DNA from: JALYNX01 sp963746905
GTDB lineage: Bacteria > Actinomycetota > Acidimicrobiia > Spongiisociales > ZC4RG35
Direction: 5' to 3'
DNA length: 64,000 nt
Assembly (NCBI GenBank): GCA_963746905.1
Contig: CAVVCY010000003.1
Coordinates: 992,001-1,056,000, forward strand
Below, piece by piece: positions 32,707 through 41,894 of the stretch. The position numbers were made by a program, and so were the translations under genes. Within the stretch, counting starts at the first letter, position 1. Each line of letters begins with the position of its first letter. Below the pieces are notes generated by a model that was not told where the DNA came from, ran no database searches, and worked only from the letters and a program-made list of their open reading frames with translations.

Positions 32707-33165
32707 GTGGATCTAGCCCCCGATTCGCTAGGCCCGACTGTCGACGTCGCTCTCCTCGCGGACGCGGTCCAGGCGGTCAGAGGCAAGCTGTTCGTGTTGG
32801 GTGGAGGATGGGACACGCTGTGGGTCCGCTCGTTTCCGGCCCGTCATCCCAGCCTTGCAATAGGCCTCCGACTCCGGGTTCCTTCATCCTGGGGTGAGGA
32901 GTCGTTGAAGGTTTCTGTGGAGCTGCAGGACGCGGATGGTGCGGCAATGCTGCCTCAACCCCTCGCCCACGTGGTCACGCTGCCTGGTCGCAATCAACCG
33001 TCGGCCACCACCGACTTCGGCCTCATCCGTTCCTTCACTTTCAACAACTTGCTGTTCCGCAAGGAGGGCTCCTACTCGTTCGTCATCTCTGTGGATGACG
33101 AGCCGGTGTCCCGGCTGCGCTTTGCGGTTCGGGCCCGAGTCGACGAGGGCCAGTCCGCTTCTTGA
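32707..33165 (+). CDS. Conserved hypothetical protein, beta-rich
   Basis: A 152-residue soluble protein: DVALLADAVQAVRGKLFVLGGGWDTLWV at the start, then alternating strands (LKVSVELQDADG, GSYSFVISVDDEPVSRLRFAVR). The overall look is of the actinobacterial DUF6941-type family, which I name only tentatively. No signal peptide or catalytic motif. GTG at 32707. It stands alone between the divergent sigma factor gene and an M23 peptidase gene. Confidence 0.6.
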   Translation: MDLAPDSLGPTVDVALLADAVQAVRGKLFVLGGGWDTLWVRSFPARHPSLAIGLRLRVPSSWGEESLKVSVELQDADGAAMLPQPLAHVVTLPGRNQPSATTDFGLIRSFTFNNLLFRKEGSYSFVISVDDEPVSRLRFAVRARVDEGQSAS

Positions 33166-33268
33166 CGCGAATCGGTGTTGGCATAGCGCGAGCACCTTCG
33201 TAGCCTGCCCACCTCGCACGGGACAACACCTACGTCCCCGACTCTTTTTCCTACTGACGGAGGTCTAT

Positions 33269-33901
33269 CTGTTCTCGCTGCAACACGCTCGGTCGCCTTT
33301 CGCCGGGGTTCTCATGATCGCCCTGGTCGCGGTATCTGTGCTCATCCCCTCGACACCGGCTGCCGCGGCGGACGGCCCTCCGTTTCAGATCAGGTTCCCC
33401 CAGGAGACACAACCAACCACGTTCTCCGCGACGTTTGGCGACCGGCGCTCGGGTGGGCGTCGCCATCACGGTGTGGATCTGATGGCTCCCAAGATGACTC
33501 GGGTATATGCCGCCGCCGATGGCTACGTGTCGAAGATCGAGACCCACCCACTCGCCGGCCGCTATCTGGAGCTCACCCATGTCGCCGGGTGGACCACCAA
33601 GTACGTGCACCTCAACAACGACAATCCAGGCACCGACGATGGCGATGCTGACTGGTCGTTGACGCTGTCGCCCGGCATCGAGATCGGGGCCTGGGTGGAG
33701 GCCGGGCAGCTGGTCGCATGGGTGGGCGACTCCGGCAACGCCGAGTCGACCGGCTCCCATACCCATTTCGAGCTCGCCCTGAACGGGGATCCGATCGATC
33801 CGTATCAATTCTTGAAGCAGGCCTGGGCCCGAGACGACCACCGATATGGGTCCGACGTTTGGGATCTGGCAGATCCGCTCGACCACTATCGAGTGCTCTG
33901 A
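33269..33901 (+). CDS. Secreted M23 (LytM-type) peptidoglycan endopeptidase
   Basis: About 210 residues. The LytM zinc motif is complete: HHGVDLMAP (first His and Asp) and GSHTHFEL (HxH), so it should be active against peptide cross-bridges. The signal peptide LFSLQHARSPFAGVLMIALVAVSVL ending in AAAADG has its Arg-containing head only if translation begins at the CTG at 33269, preceded by CGGAGG at five bases; the first ATG is at 33314 and would leave no charged head. I report the CTG start as likely. It is adjacent to, but not overlapping, its neighbours. Confidence 0.83.
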   Translation: MFSLQHARSPFAGVLMIALVAVSVLIPSTPAAAADGPPFQIRFPQETQPTTFSATFGDRRSGGRRHHGVDLMAPKMTRVYAAADGYVSKIETHPLAGRYLELTHVAGWTTKYVHLNNDNPGTDDGDADWSLTLSPGIEIGAWVEAGQLVAWVGDSGNAESTGSHTHFELALNGDPIDPYQFLKQAWARDDHRYGSDVWDLADPLDHYRVL

Positions 33902-34342
33902 TCAGTCGATCACCCGGGCGTCGTCGAGCTCTGCGACCCGATGCGCGAGGTCCGGGTCGCTGGGGGAGACCGTGGCCACTTCTGACACGCCCACGGCAGG
34001 CGGGGTCCCGTCGTAGACCCAAATCACCCGATTGACCTGAGCGCTCCCCACCGCACGCGCCCAGGCGTCGAGGACATCGGCCTCGTTTTTCGCAAACGAT
34101 CGCTCACGATCGTCACATGCCGCCTCGGCTACGAGCACGGCAGTGAAGCAGTGCAGGGCGGCGGCCTCGATATGGCTGTCGTCCGACACGTCTCCCAGCG
34201 CGACCTTGACTCCTCGACGCTTCAGATCGCCTGCGACCTCGGGATCCGAGACGAAAGCCCGAACCTCTCGCCCCGGATGGGCCAACTCTTTGCTGATGGC
34301 GAGCCCGGCGTCGGTGTCGGCCCCGATCACGATCACAGGCAT
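33902..34342 (-). CDS. NAD(P)-binding Rossmann-type protein (NmrA-like, short)
   Basis: A 146-residue protein that starts PVIVIGADTDAGLAISKELAHPGREVRAFVSD, a Rossmann dinucleotide fold like NmrA-type or atypical short-chain dehydrogenases, with GADTDAG in place of the usual GxxGxxG. It ends after the fourth strand (VIWVYDG) and lacks a catalytic YxxxK. It might be a regulatory nucleotide-binding protein. Its stop meets the M23 gene stop; it is divergent from sufB. Confidence 0.65.
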   Translation of the reverse strand: MPVIVIGADTDAGLAISKELAHPGREVRAFVSDPEVAGDLKRRGVKVALGDVSDDSHIEAAALHCFTAVLVAEAACDDRERSFAKNEADVLDAWARAVGSAQVNRVIWVYDGTPPAVGVSEVATVSPSDPDLAHRVAELDDARVID

Positions 34343-34437
34343 GTCACCGAAGCTAATGCATCCGGAACAAGCGCCGACCGGTGGATGTTGAACAGGTCAT
34401 CGGATCGCACGGGCTTTCATCCAGTCCCACCCGTCCG

Positions 34438-34463
34438 GTACAATCGCACTATCGGGATAGTGC
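34438..34463 (+). promoter_or_regulatory. Promoter -10 and palindromic operator of sufB
   Basis: TACAAT at 34438-34443 suits a -10 element. Directly after it lies GCACTATCGGGATAGTGC (34446-34463), an inverted repeat with 8-base arms and a 2-base centre. A repressor bound there would cover the transcription start 38 bases before the sufB ATG. By place it suits an Fe-S sensing regulator of the SufR or Rrf2 class; no such gene is in the window. Confidence 0.5.
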
Positions 34464-34500
34464 AAATTATTCCCGCCAACAGGATGTGGTGATTACCCAA

Positions 34501-35910
34501 ATGGCAACTGTCGATCTCGATCTAGGTTCGTACCGGCTCGGCTGGCATGACGACGTCGAGTACGCATTCACGCCGCGCAAAGGCCTCGATGAGGGCGTGA
34601 TCCGTGAGATCTCGGCGCTCAAAGGTGAGCCGGAGTGGATGCTCGCTTTTCGCCTCAAGGCCTACGACCGCTTTCTGAAGAAGCCAATTCCGCAATGGGG
34701 CGGTGGCGGCCTGCTCAACACCATCGACTTCGACGACATCTACTACTACATCAAGCCCGCAGGCGAGCAGCAGAAGGACTGGGACATGGTCCCCGAGGGG
34801 ATCAAGGCCACCTACGAGAAGTTGGGGATCCCTCAGGCCGAGCGCAAGTACCTGGCCGGGGTCACCGCGCAATACGAGTCCGAAGTGGTCTATCACCGGA
34901 ATCGGGAGGACCTGGAGAAACTCGGTGTCCTGTTCACAGACATGGACACCGCGCTCCGCGAGTACCCCGAGATCGTCAAGAAGTACTTCGGCACGATCAT
35001 CCCACCCAACGACAACAAGTTCGCCGCCCTCAACTCGGCTGTCTGGTCCGGTGGGTCGTTCATCTATGTCCCGCCCGGGGTCCACGTCGACCAGCCGCTC
35101 CAGGCCTACTTCCGGATCAACTCGGAGAACATGGGTCAGTTCGAGCGGACCCTGATCATCGTCGACGAGGGGGCGTACGTGCACTACGTCGAGGGGTGCT
35201 CGGCTCCGGTCTACACCACCGACTCCTTGCATGCTGCCGTCGTCGAGATCATCGTCAAGGAGGGGGCTCGCTGCCGGTACACGACCATTCAGAACTGGTC
35301 GAACAACGTCTTCAATCTGGTGACCAAGCGGGCGGTTGCCTACCGCAACGCCACGATGGAGTGGGTTGACGGGAACCTGGGTAGCCGTCTCACCATGAAG
35401 TACCCCGCGGTCTGGCTGATGGAGCCCGGAGCCCATGGCGAGGTGCTGTCGATCGCGTTCGCCGGCGAGGGCCAGCACCAGGACGCCGGCGCCAAGATGG
35501 TCCATGTCGCCCCCGACACCACCTCCACGATCGTCTCCAAGTCGATCGCAAAGGGCGGAGGACGGTCCGGATATCGCGGCTTGGTCCGGGTCGAGCCTGG
35601 CGCAGAGAACGCAAAGAGCTTCGTCCGATGCGACGCACTGATTCTCGACGAGAACAGCCGCTCAGACACCTATCCCTACATGGAGATCGAAGAGAACGAC
35701 GCCGAGATTGGTCACGAGGCCACCGTGTCCAAGGTGGGTGAAGAGCAGCTGTTCTATCTGATGAGCCGGGGCCTGACCGAGGACCAGGCCACATCGATGA
35801 TCGTTGCCGGATTTATCGAGCCCATCGTCAAGGAACTACCCATGGAGTATGCGGTCGAGATGAACCGCCTCATCGAGCTCAACATGGCCGAGGCGGGCGC
35901 GGTCGGTTAG
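34501..35910 (+). CDS. sufB: Fe-S cluster assembly scaffold SufB
   Basis: The 469 residues are full length for SufB. Key segments include GVHVDQPLQAYFRINSENMGQFERTLII, YVEGCSAP with the conserved Cys, KGGGRSGYRGLVRV, and the C-terminal IEENDAEIGHEATVSKVGEEQLFYLMSRG with catalytic Glu/His. SufB forms SufBC2D and builds [4Fe-4S] clusters. The ATG at 34501 is chosen over a longer frame that starts within the control region. Unusually, sufC, sufD, sufS and sufU do not follow; the next gene is on the other strand. Confidence 0.96.
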   Translation: MATVDLDLGSYRLGWHDDVEYAFTPRKGLDEGVIREISALKGEPEWMLAFRLKAYDRFLKKPIPQWGGGGLLNTIDFDDIYYYIKPAGEQQKDWDMVPEGIKATYEKLGIPQAERKYLAGVTAQYESEVVYHRNREDLEKLGVLFTDMDTALREYPEIVKKYFGTIIPPNDNKFAALNSAVWSGGSFIYVPPGVHVDQPLQAYFRINSENMGQFERTLIIVDEGAYVHYVEGCSAPVYTTDSLHAAVVEIIVKEGARCRYTTIQNWSNNVFNLVTKRAVAYRNATMEWVDGNLGSRLTMKYPAVWLMEPGAHGEVLSIAFAGEGQHQDAGAKMVHVAPDTTSTIVSKSIAKGGGRSGYRGLVRVEPGAENAKSFVRCDALILDENSRSDTYPYMEIEENDAEIGHEATVSKVGEEQLFYLMSRGLTEDQATSMIVAGFIEPIVKELPMEYAVEMNRLIELNMAEAGAVG

Positions 35911-35932
35911 GCGACGTCGTCGCCGTACCTAC

Positions 35933-36199
35933 TCAGTTGTTGCTGCGCCCGACCACGTAGCCGAGGATGAGGCCGCCGACGGCCCCCCATATCACTGAGA
36001 AGTCGTTGCCGACGGTGTAAAACCCTGGGGCTCCTCCCATGCGCATCACGGTGCAGAGTGAGATCCCACCGATGACTCCCATCAGGAGGGTTCCGAACAG
36101 GTTGTCGGCGCTGGCAATCAGGCCGCCGATCAACCCGGCAAGCCCGCCGACAGCTCCGATGATCGCGAGAGACTGCCACGTAGACGCTTCCAGGAACAT
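35933..36199 (-). CDS. Small glycine-zipper membrane protein
   Basis: An 88-residue protein with two or three hydrophobic helices rich in Gly and Ala: LAIIGAVGGLAGLIGGLIAS, LFGTLLMGVIGGISLCTVM, VIWGAVGGLILGYVVGRSNN. The glycine spacing resembles glycine-zipper membrane proteins, which pack into oligomers. Function unknown. It converges with sufB. Confidence 0.6.
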   Translation of the reverse strand: MFLEASTWQSLAIIGAVGGLAGLIGGLIASADNLFGTLLMGVIGGISLCTVMRMGGAPGFYTVGNDFSVIWGAVGGLILGYVVGRSNN

Positions 36200-36249
36200 G
36201 AGATCAGACTAGACAGCGTTAGGCCGCCGGTCGATGAGTGATTCCAGAG

Positions 36250-36426
36250 TCAGATTGAGATGACCTTTTCTTCCAAAACCGCCGCCATCGGAAACTGCAC
36301 CGAGCGTCCGGCCAGGCTGAACGGCTCGGTCAACAGCAAGACGATCGTCGACGGCCCGCGGCACACGACGTGACCCGTGTAAGTGTGAAAACCGCTCTGA
36401 TCCTGTGTGATGAAGGTGACAACCAT
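36250..36426 (-). CDS. Small hypothetical protein
   Basis: A 58-residue frame from an ATG at 36426 (MVVTFITQDQSGFHTYTGHVV), with a repeat of short strands and Val/Leu-rich core; no family recognised. A purine-rich AGAAGAGAG lies ten bases upstream. A longer frame to 36519 adds low-quality residues. Its coding status is uncertain. Confidence 0.35.
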   Translation of the reverse strand: MVVTFITQDQSGFHTYTGHVVCRGPSTIVLLLTEPFSLAGRSVQFPMAAVLEEKVISI

Positions 36427-36568
36427 CTCTCGTGCTCTCTTCTGACTTCGACCATGTGAATCGGCATCTGGTTGCAAAATCCGTAGGGCCGTTGGGCCTG
36501 TTTGCAACTGGGTGCCCACCTGGGTGTTTATCCGACCCTTATCCGGCGCGGCATAGTTTCATTGGGAA

Positions 36569-37246
36569 GTGCGCCTACTAGTAGTCGAGGATGAACCGGA
36601 TCTGGCAAACGCGATCGCGAGGGGTCTGCGTCGTGACGGCCACGCGGTTGACGTGGCCCTCACCGCCCATGATGCCGACTTCAAAGTCCGGACCTCCGGC
36701 TATGACCTGATATGCCTCGACTGGAATCTCCCTGACGGGTCCGGGCTTGCCCTGTGCTCCGCATTGGTCTCGGGCGAGGTGCCTACCTTTGAGGCCGACC
36801 GTCCCCGAATACTGATGCTCACCGCGAGGGACGCTGTGGAGGACCGGGTGGCAGGCTTGGACTCCGGCGCTGATGATTATCTGGTGAAGCCTTTTGCGTT
36901 TGCGGAGCTTTCGGCACGGGTCCGGGCGTTGCTGCGCCGTGATGACACAGTGGATCCGGTGATCGAGGTGGGCGGTCTGCGACTCGACCCGGCGAGATTC
37001 GAGGCAACCCGTGATGGGCGGCCCCTGGAGCTCACCGCCAAGGAGTTCTCGCTTCTCCACTATTTCATGTCGCATCCCGGGTCGGTGCTCAGCCAGGAGC
37101 ACCTCCTCGAGCACGTGTGGGATGAGATGGCCGATCCGATGACCAACGTGGTTCGGGTCACGTTGAGCAACCTGCGTAAGAAGCTCGGGTCACCCCCACC
37201 GATAACCACCGTCCCCGGCCGCGGATATCGACTCGAGGAATCGTGA
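36569..37246 (+). CDS. OmpR/PhoB-family response regulator
   Basis: A 225-residue two-domain regulator. The receiver has the acidic pair VVEDEPD, phosphoacceptor Asp51 in ICLDWNLPDG and the Lys of YLVKPF; the C-terminal winged helix contains LTAKEFSLLHYFMSHPGSVLSQEHLLEHVW and the wing RGYRLE. GTG start at 36569. The stop overlaps the histidine kinase gene, its likely partner. The downstream HtrA protease suggests an envelope-stress circuit like mycobacterial MprAB-PepD. Confidence 0.94.
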   Translation: MRLLVVEDEPDLANAIARGLRRDGHAVDVALTAHDADFKVRTSGYDLICLDWNLPDGSGLALCSALVSGEVPTFEADRPRILMLTARDAVEDRVAGLDSGADDYLVKPFAFAELSARVRALLRRDDTVDPVIEVGGLRLDPARFEATRDGRPLELTAKEFSLLHYFMSHPGSVLSQEHLLEHVWDEMADPMTNVVRVTLSNLRKKLGSPPPITTVPGRGYRLEES

Positions 37247-38394
37247 TGATCTGGCGCTCGATTCGATTCCGGCTTTCGGTTCAATACTCGGCGGTCGTCT
37301 TCGGGCTTGGCGGCGCCTTGCTCGGACTGGTCTATCTCGCCCTTCGCAAGATGCTCCATGCCCAGACCTTCACCCAGTACGTAGTGCGTGGCGAGCCAGT
37401 GCTGGTCAATGGGGCGCAGGTGGACGTGATGCCGAGACTCGAGGCTTGGGAGCTGCGCACCCTCGAATCCCTATTCAACGAGCTCGTCCTCAATCAATTG
37501 GCCCGATACACCATTCTCTCGTTGATCGTCCTCTTTCTCTTGAGTCTGGTGGTCGGTTGGATCATGTCCGGAAGGGTCCTGAGGCCGGTTCAGGAGATCA
37601 CCGAGGTCGCCAGTGACATACAGGCCACGGATCTGAGTCGTCGCATCGACCTCCAAGGCCCCGACGACGAGCTCACCCGGCTTGCTGCCACTTTCGACAG
37701 CATGCTGGAGAGACTCGATCGGGCGTTCTCGAGTCAGCGGAGGTTCCTTGCCGACACAAGCCATGATCTGCGCACTCCGCTGGCAGTGATCCGCGCCAAT
37801 GTCGAGGTGGTTGCCGATGACTCGGAGGCCAGCATCGACGATTGGAAGGAAGTTGGCGGAGTCGTCCGTCGGAATGTCGAGAAGATGTCCGAGATGATCG
37901 AAGGACTTCTGGCGACCGCTCGTCTCCAAACCGGTCGGGCTCAAGCCGTCACCATCGACCTCGCCCAGCTTGTCACCGCAAAGGCCACGGAATTCGAGAA
38001 CGTCGCAGGAGAGGTCGGCGTCTCGATCGAGCTGGTGGTCGGGCCCGCAGTCGTCGAAGGTGTCGAGGTGCCCCTCGATCGGGCGCTCTCGAATCTCCTC
38101 GACAACGCTCTTGGGGTGTCCAAGCCGGGAGACCTGATCCGCGTCGGCTCCGGTTTCAATTCGGACTGGGCGTGGATGGGTGTCCAGGATCAGGGTCCTG
38201 GCCTGCCCGAAAGCCCTGAATCCGGCCGCACCGGGCTCGGACTGTCGATTGTGACCCAGATTGCCGAGGCTCATGGGGGTGAGCTCGCTTCCTACCCGGC
38301 CACGAATCGGGCGGGCACGACGATGATCGTCTGGCTTCCCGGGGCAACGACGACGACGCCCCATCCGGAAGCCTCACCTTTATCAGAGGTTTAA
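37243..38394 (+). CDS. Sensor histidine kinase
   Basis: A 383-residue membrane kinase: transmembrane helices near residues 12-32 and 85-107, a short extracytoplasmic loop of about 50 residues, a HAMP linker (SGRVLRPVQEITEVASDI), the H box SHDLRTPLAVIRANVEVV, N box NLLDNALG and G box GLGLSIV. It is the partner of the OmpR regulator just upstream. The short sensor loop and the HtrA gene downstream fit envelope-stress sensing. Confidence 0.94.
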   Translation: MMIWRSIRFRLSVQYSAVVFGLGGALLGLVYLALRKMLHAQTFTQYVVRGEPVLVNGAQVDVMPRLEAWELRTLESLFNELVLNQLARYTILSLIVLFLLSLVVGWIMSGRVLRPVQEITEVASDIQATDLSRRIDLQGPDDELTRLAATFDSMLERLDRAFSSQRRFLADTSHDLRTPLAVIRANVEVVADDSEASIDDWKEVGGVVRRNVEKMSEMIEGLLATARLQTGRAQAVTIDLAQLVTAKATEFENVAGEVGVSIELVVGPAVVEGVEVPLDRALSNLLDNALGVSKPGDLIRVGSGFNSDWAWMGVQDQGPGLPESPESGRTGLGLSIVTQIAEAHGGELASYPATNRAGTTMIVWLPGATTTTPHPEASPLSEV

Positions 38395-38460
38395 AGGCCG
38401 TTTACCGGTCGTTTAGGGCGCTGCCAATAGCGTCACTCACCAGGAGGTCCCCGTACAGAG

Positions 38461-39631
38461 ATGATTGACCAAGAAACCACTCAGGAAATCACCGGCTCGG
38501 CCGTTGTTGTAGACCCTGCGAGCGCATCGCAGCCGGCGCCACCGACCGCTACCCCGCCCGTCATTCCGCCGAAGCCGCCGAAGCCCGCGAAGCGTCGAAT
38601 TTGGCCCAACGTGTTGAGCGCCCTGTTCCTCGTGTTGGTCTCTTCCGGACTCACGTACCTCGTGGTCACCGATTCCACTCCCGACAACACTGTGTCGGCT
38701 GGGACCACTTCCAACACCGATGAGAACTCCTCCGGTGGCAACCCTTCCGCTGTGGTGCCGGCTGACGAGCCCATCGCCAATGCCGCGGCGATCATCCTTC
38801 CGTCGGTGGTCCAGATCCAGACCGAAACCGGGGTCGGCTCCGGTGTCATCTACGACTCTGACGGCCTGATCCTCACGGCGGCACACGTCGTCAACGGCGA
38901 GCAGACGGTCACCGTTCGCCTGAACGACGGCGAGGAAATGCAAGGGACCGTTCTCGGTGGGACATCCGGTGCTGATGTCGCCGTGGTCAAGGTCGATCGG
39001 ACTGGTCTTCCCGCCGCCGAGCTCGCCCTCGACTCAGATGCGATCGTCGGGCAGATGGCCATCGCCGTCGGGAGCCCCTGGGGCCTCCAAGGCACGGTGA
39101 CCTCGGGAATCATCTCCGCTGTCAACCAGTCGATCCCGTCAGGAGGCACAGCTCGTTCCGTGCTCCAGACAGACGCCGCGATCAACCCGGGCAACTCTGG
39201 TGGGCCGCTCGTCGATCGTGATGGGCGGGTTCTCGGGATCAACGTCTCGATATTCAGCGTCTCCGGGGCCAATGACGGGGTGGGATTCGCAGTACCGATC
39301 GCGGTCGCCAACGACATCGCCGAGCAGGTTGTTGCCGGTGACTCCATTGAGACCGCCTTCCTCGGAGTGAGTGTCGGGAACGTCGAGTCCGGCCAGGCCG
39401 GAGCCCTCATCGCTGAGGTCACGCCCCGGAAGCGCGGCTGACAAGGCCGGGATCAAGGTCAACGACCTCGTGACCTCGATCGACGGGGTCCAGGTTCAGG
39501 GTGGCTCTGACCTCGCAGCTCAAGTGCAGACCCATCGTCCGGGGACCACGGTCGACGTGGTTGTGGTCCGCAATGGCGAGGAGCTCACTTTCAGTGTGAC
39601 CCTCGACCAGAGGCCCGACGACCTGGGCTAA
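38461..39631 (+). pseudogene. Membrane-anchored HtrA/DegP-type serine protease, one frameshift before the PDZ domain
   Basis: Residues 1-45 are a Pro-rich cytosolic head, then one membrane helix (VLSALFLVLVSSGLTYLVV), then a trypsin-like domain with the triad His of LTAAHVVNG, Asp of GADVAVVKVD and Ser of GNSGGPLVD. The frame breaks at a CCCC run (39424-39427); dropping one C continues VTPGSAADKAGIKVNDLVTSIDG, a PDZ domain that ends at 39631. Without repair the protease lacks its PDZ domain. It follows the two-component pair by 66 bases, as in mycobacterial pepD. A homopolymer sequencing error is the simplest cause. Confidence 0.88.
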
Positions 39632-39658
39632 GTCTTTCCTTCACTGCAATCAGGGAAT

Positions 39659-39687
39659 GCGGGCCCGGCTACAGTTGCCGGGCCCGC
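39659..39687 (+). terminator. Rho-independent terminator after the HtrA gene
   Basis: GCGGGCCCGGC and GCCGGGCCCGC form an 11-base-pair perfect stem with a TACAGTT loop, followed by TTCCTTTT. It lies 28 bases after the protease stop and before the cobalamin riboswitch. Confidence 0.85.
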
Positions 39688-39697
39688 TTCCTTTTGG

Positions 39698-39815
39698 GGC
39701 GGGCGCTCGGAGGACAGCGAAGCCGGTTTGATCCCGGTGCTGTCCCGCAACTGTGAAGCCCCTGCATGGGGACGAGCCAGGTCGCCTGAACCTCCGGGGC
39801 ACGCAATAAGTCTCG
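39698..39815 (+). promoter_or_regulatory. Cobalamin (B12) riboswitch
   Basis: The leader contains the hallmark segments of the cobalamin aptamer in order: AAGCCGGTTTGATCCCGG (core stem), TGCTGTCCCGCAACTGTGAAGC (the conserved CCCGCAACTGT box) and GAGCCAGGTCGCCTGAACC (the GCCAGG...CCTG 3-prime box). It precedes a B12-type ABC import operon and cobO. The edges are approximate. It very likely turns the operon down when cobalamin is plentiful. Confidence 0.9.
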
Positions 39816-39857
39816 GATGAAGACGATTCGTGGGCTCAGGGAAGCCACCGGCCTCTT

Positions 39858-39877
39858 CATCCTCCGAACGGAGGATG
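39858..39877 (+). promoter_or_regulatory. Ribosome-site sequestering hairpin, riboswitch expression platform
   Basis: CATCCTCCG, then AA, then CGGAGGATG form a perfect 9-base-pair hairpin in which the right arm holds the GGAGG ribosome binding site of the next gene, nine to ten bases before its ATG at 39884. When formed it would block translation, so the riboswitch probably acts at translation, not transcription. Confidence 0.65.
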
Positions 39878-39883
39878 TTTCAT

Positions 39884-40855
39884 ATGCGAAGGACTGCGCT
39901 GCTGATAGCGCTCGTATTGGCGGTGACCGCCTGCAGCACCGCCGGAAGTGGCGACACGACCACTAGCCAGGCATCTGCAACGACGGTGGTCGAAACCACA
40001 ACCACCCTGAACACCACGACTACCGCGTCGGATGGTTTCCCGGTGTCGGTGACCGACGGGAACGGCGAGGTGACCATCGAGAGCCAGCCGCAGAGCATCG
40101 TCTCGCTGTCCTCAACGGCGACCGAGATGCTCTTTGCGATCGATGCCGGGGACCAGGTGGTGGCGGTCGACGAGTTCTCGGTCTATCCCGAGGAAGCTCC
40201 CATCACCGACTTGTCCGGATTCACACCCGACCTGGAGGCGATCCTCGACTACGAGCCGGACCTGGTCGTCATCTCCTTCGACCCGGGTGAGTTGGTGTCG
40301 GGCCTTTCGACTGTTGGGGTTCCCGTGCTGTACCTGCCGACCGCGGGGAGTCTCGACGACTCTTACGCCCAAATCGAGACCCTCGGAGCGGCCACCGGAC
40401 ACATCGGTGAGGCTGCAGAGGTGGTGGGCCAGATGCAGGTCGACCTCGATGACATTCTGGCGGCGACCACTGTTCCTCCCGGAATCAGCTTCTACCACGA
40501 GGTGGATAGCACCCTCTACTCGGCGTCGTCAGCCAGCTTTATAGGCCAGGTCTATGCGTTGCTGGGGATGGAGAACATCGCCGACGAGGCCGATCCCGAC
40601 GGGCTCGGCTTTCCCCAACTCGCCTCGGAGTATGTGGTCTCGGCGGACCCCGATCTGATCTTCCTCGCCGATTCCAGCATGGGAGTCACCCCGGAGAGCC
40701 TTGCCGATCGTCCCGGATGGGCGGAGATGACGGCGGTGCAGGGTGGTGCGATCACGGTTCTCGACGAGTATCTGGCATCGAACTGGGGGCCCCGGGTCGT
40801 CGAATTGCTGCAATCGATTGCTGACGCGGTGACGGAGATGGTCCCCGCAGGGTGA
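39884..40855 (+). CDS. btuF: B12-type ABC transporter substrate-binding lipoprotein
   Basis: A 323-residue lipoprotein: signal peptide with lipobox VTAC at residues 12-17, a Thr-rich linker, then a BtuF-like fold (QSIVSLSSTATEMLFAIDAGDQVVAVDEFS, DYEPDLVVISFD, GIPVLYLPT-like VPVLYLPTAGS). The substrate is inferred to be cobalamin because of the riboswitch upstream and cobO downstream, not from the protein itself; siderophore binders look alike. The ATG at 39884 follows GGAGG; an ATG three codons earlier is too close to it. The stop overlaps the permease start by four bases. Confidence 0.87.
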   Translation: MRRTALLIALVLAVTACSTAGSGDTTTSQASATTVVETTTTLNTTTTASDGFPVSVTDGNGEVTIESQPQSIVSLSSTATEMLFAIDAGDQVVAVDEFSVYPEEAPITDLSGFTPDLEAILDYEPDLVVISFDPGELVSGLSTVGVPVLYLPTAGSLDDSYAQIETLGAATGHIGEAAEVVGQMQVDLDDILAATTVPPGISFYHEVDSTLYSASSASFIGQVYALLGMENIADEADPDGLGFPQLASEYVVSADPDLIFLADSSMGVTPESLADRPGWAEMTAVQGGAITVLDEYLASNWGPRVVELLQSIADAVTEMVPAG

Positions 40856-41894
40856 GCCAAGACACGACAGGTTCCGCCACCCGCCCGCCCCGAATCGGGC
40901 GTGCCCGATGGCTGGCGGCGATCGCGGTCCTTGTCGTTGTCGGAATGGCCGGGATCCTGGTGGGATCGGTAGCGCTCGATCCCACCAGTGTCCTCAAGGC
41001 GCTGGCGGACCGGCTCCCCTTTGTGAGCGTCGCCAGTGGCCTGACCGAAGTCCAGGAGCGGGTTCTCTTCGAGATCCGTCTGCCGAGGGTGGTGATGGGA
41101 GGCATCGTCGGCTCGGTGCTGGCCCTGGCCGGGGCCGGCTATCAAGGGGTGTTCCGCAACCCACTGGCCGATCCCTACCTCCTTGGAGTGGCCGCAGGGG
41201 CCGGGCTCGGGGCAACATTCGTAATCGGTGCCGGCGGAGCATCGGCCCTGATACCACCGTTCGCCTTTGTCGGTGGACTTGTGGCCGTGTTGGCGACCTA
41301 CGCGGTTGGCCGCACTGCCGGCGGGCGAACGATCACCTCGCTGATCCTGGCCGGGGTTGCAGTGGCCGCCTTCGCAACTGCGATCCAGACTTTTCTGCTT
41401 CAGCGCAACTATGAGACCCTGCGGGAGGTGTACTCGTGGATCCTGGGCCGGCTGGTGACTGTCGGGTGGGGCGAGGTGCTGACCCTCCTCCCATACGCCT
41501 GGTTGCCGGTGTGGTGCTCGTCCTCTATCGGCGTCTTCTCGACGTGCTCGCCCTCGGGGACGAAGAGGCGTCCGGGCTTGGAGTCGACGTGGTGAAAGTT
41601 CGGCGGGTCGTGGTGCTGGCCGCGACGTTGGCCACCGCGGCCGCGGTCTCCGTCAGCGGGCTGATCGGGTTCGTCGGGATCATCGTCCCCCACACCGTGC
41701 GGTTGTTGACCGGTTGGAGCTATCGACTCATCATTCCTCTGTCGATTCTCTACGGAGCATCGTTCTTGATCCTCGCTGATCTCGTCGCCAGGACTGCTGC
41801 AGCTCCGGCTGAATTGCCGATCGGTGTCGTCACCGCATTTCTGGGGGCTCCGTTCTTCATCGTGGTCCTGCGCAGTGTTCGAGGCGGCCAATGA
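40852..41894 (+). pseudogene. btuC: B12-type ABC transporter permease (FecCD/BtuC family), one frameshift
   Basis: Two frames make one permease of about 345 residues. The first has the FecCD signature RLPRVVMGGIVGSVLALAGAGYQGVFRNPLADPYLLG in pieces and ends VYSWILGRLVTVGWGEVL; the second continues VVLVLYRRLLDVLALGDEEASGLGV, then SGLIGFVGIIVPHTVRLL and the C-terminal helices. The break, a one-base loss, lies near 41490. Since the rest is well conserved and the operon neighbours are intact, a sequencing error is likely. It would form the transmembrane dimer of the B12 importer. Confidence 0.87.

Noticed and set aside
36569..38394. The two-component pair as the DosR/DosS regulators of the island
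   Set aside because: The regulator is OmpR-type with a winged helix, not NarL-type, and the kinase lacks GAF domains; it belongs with the HtrA gene next to it.
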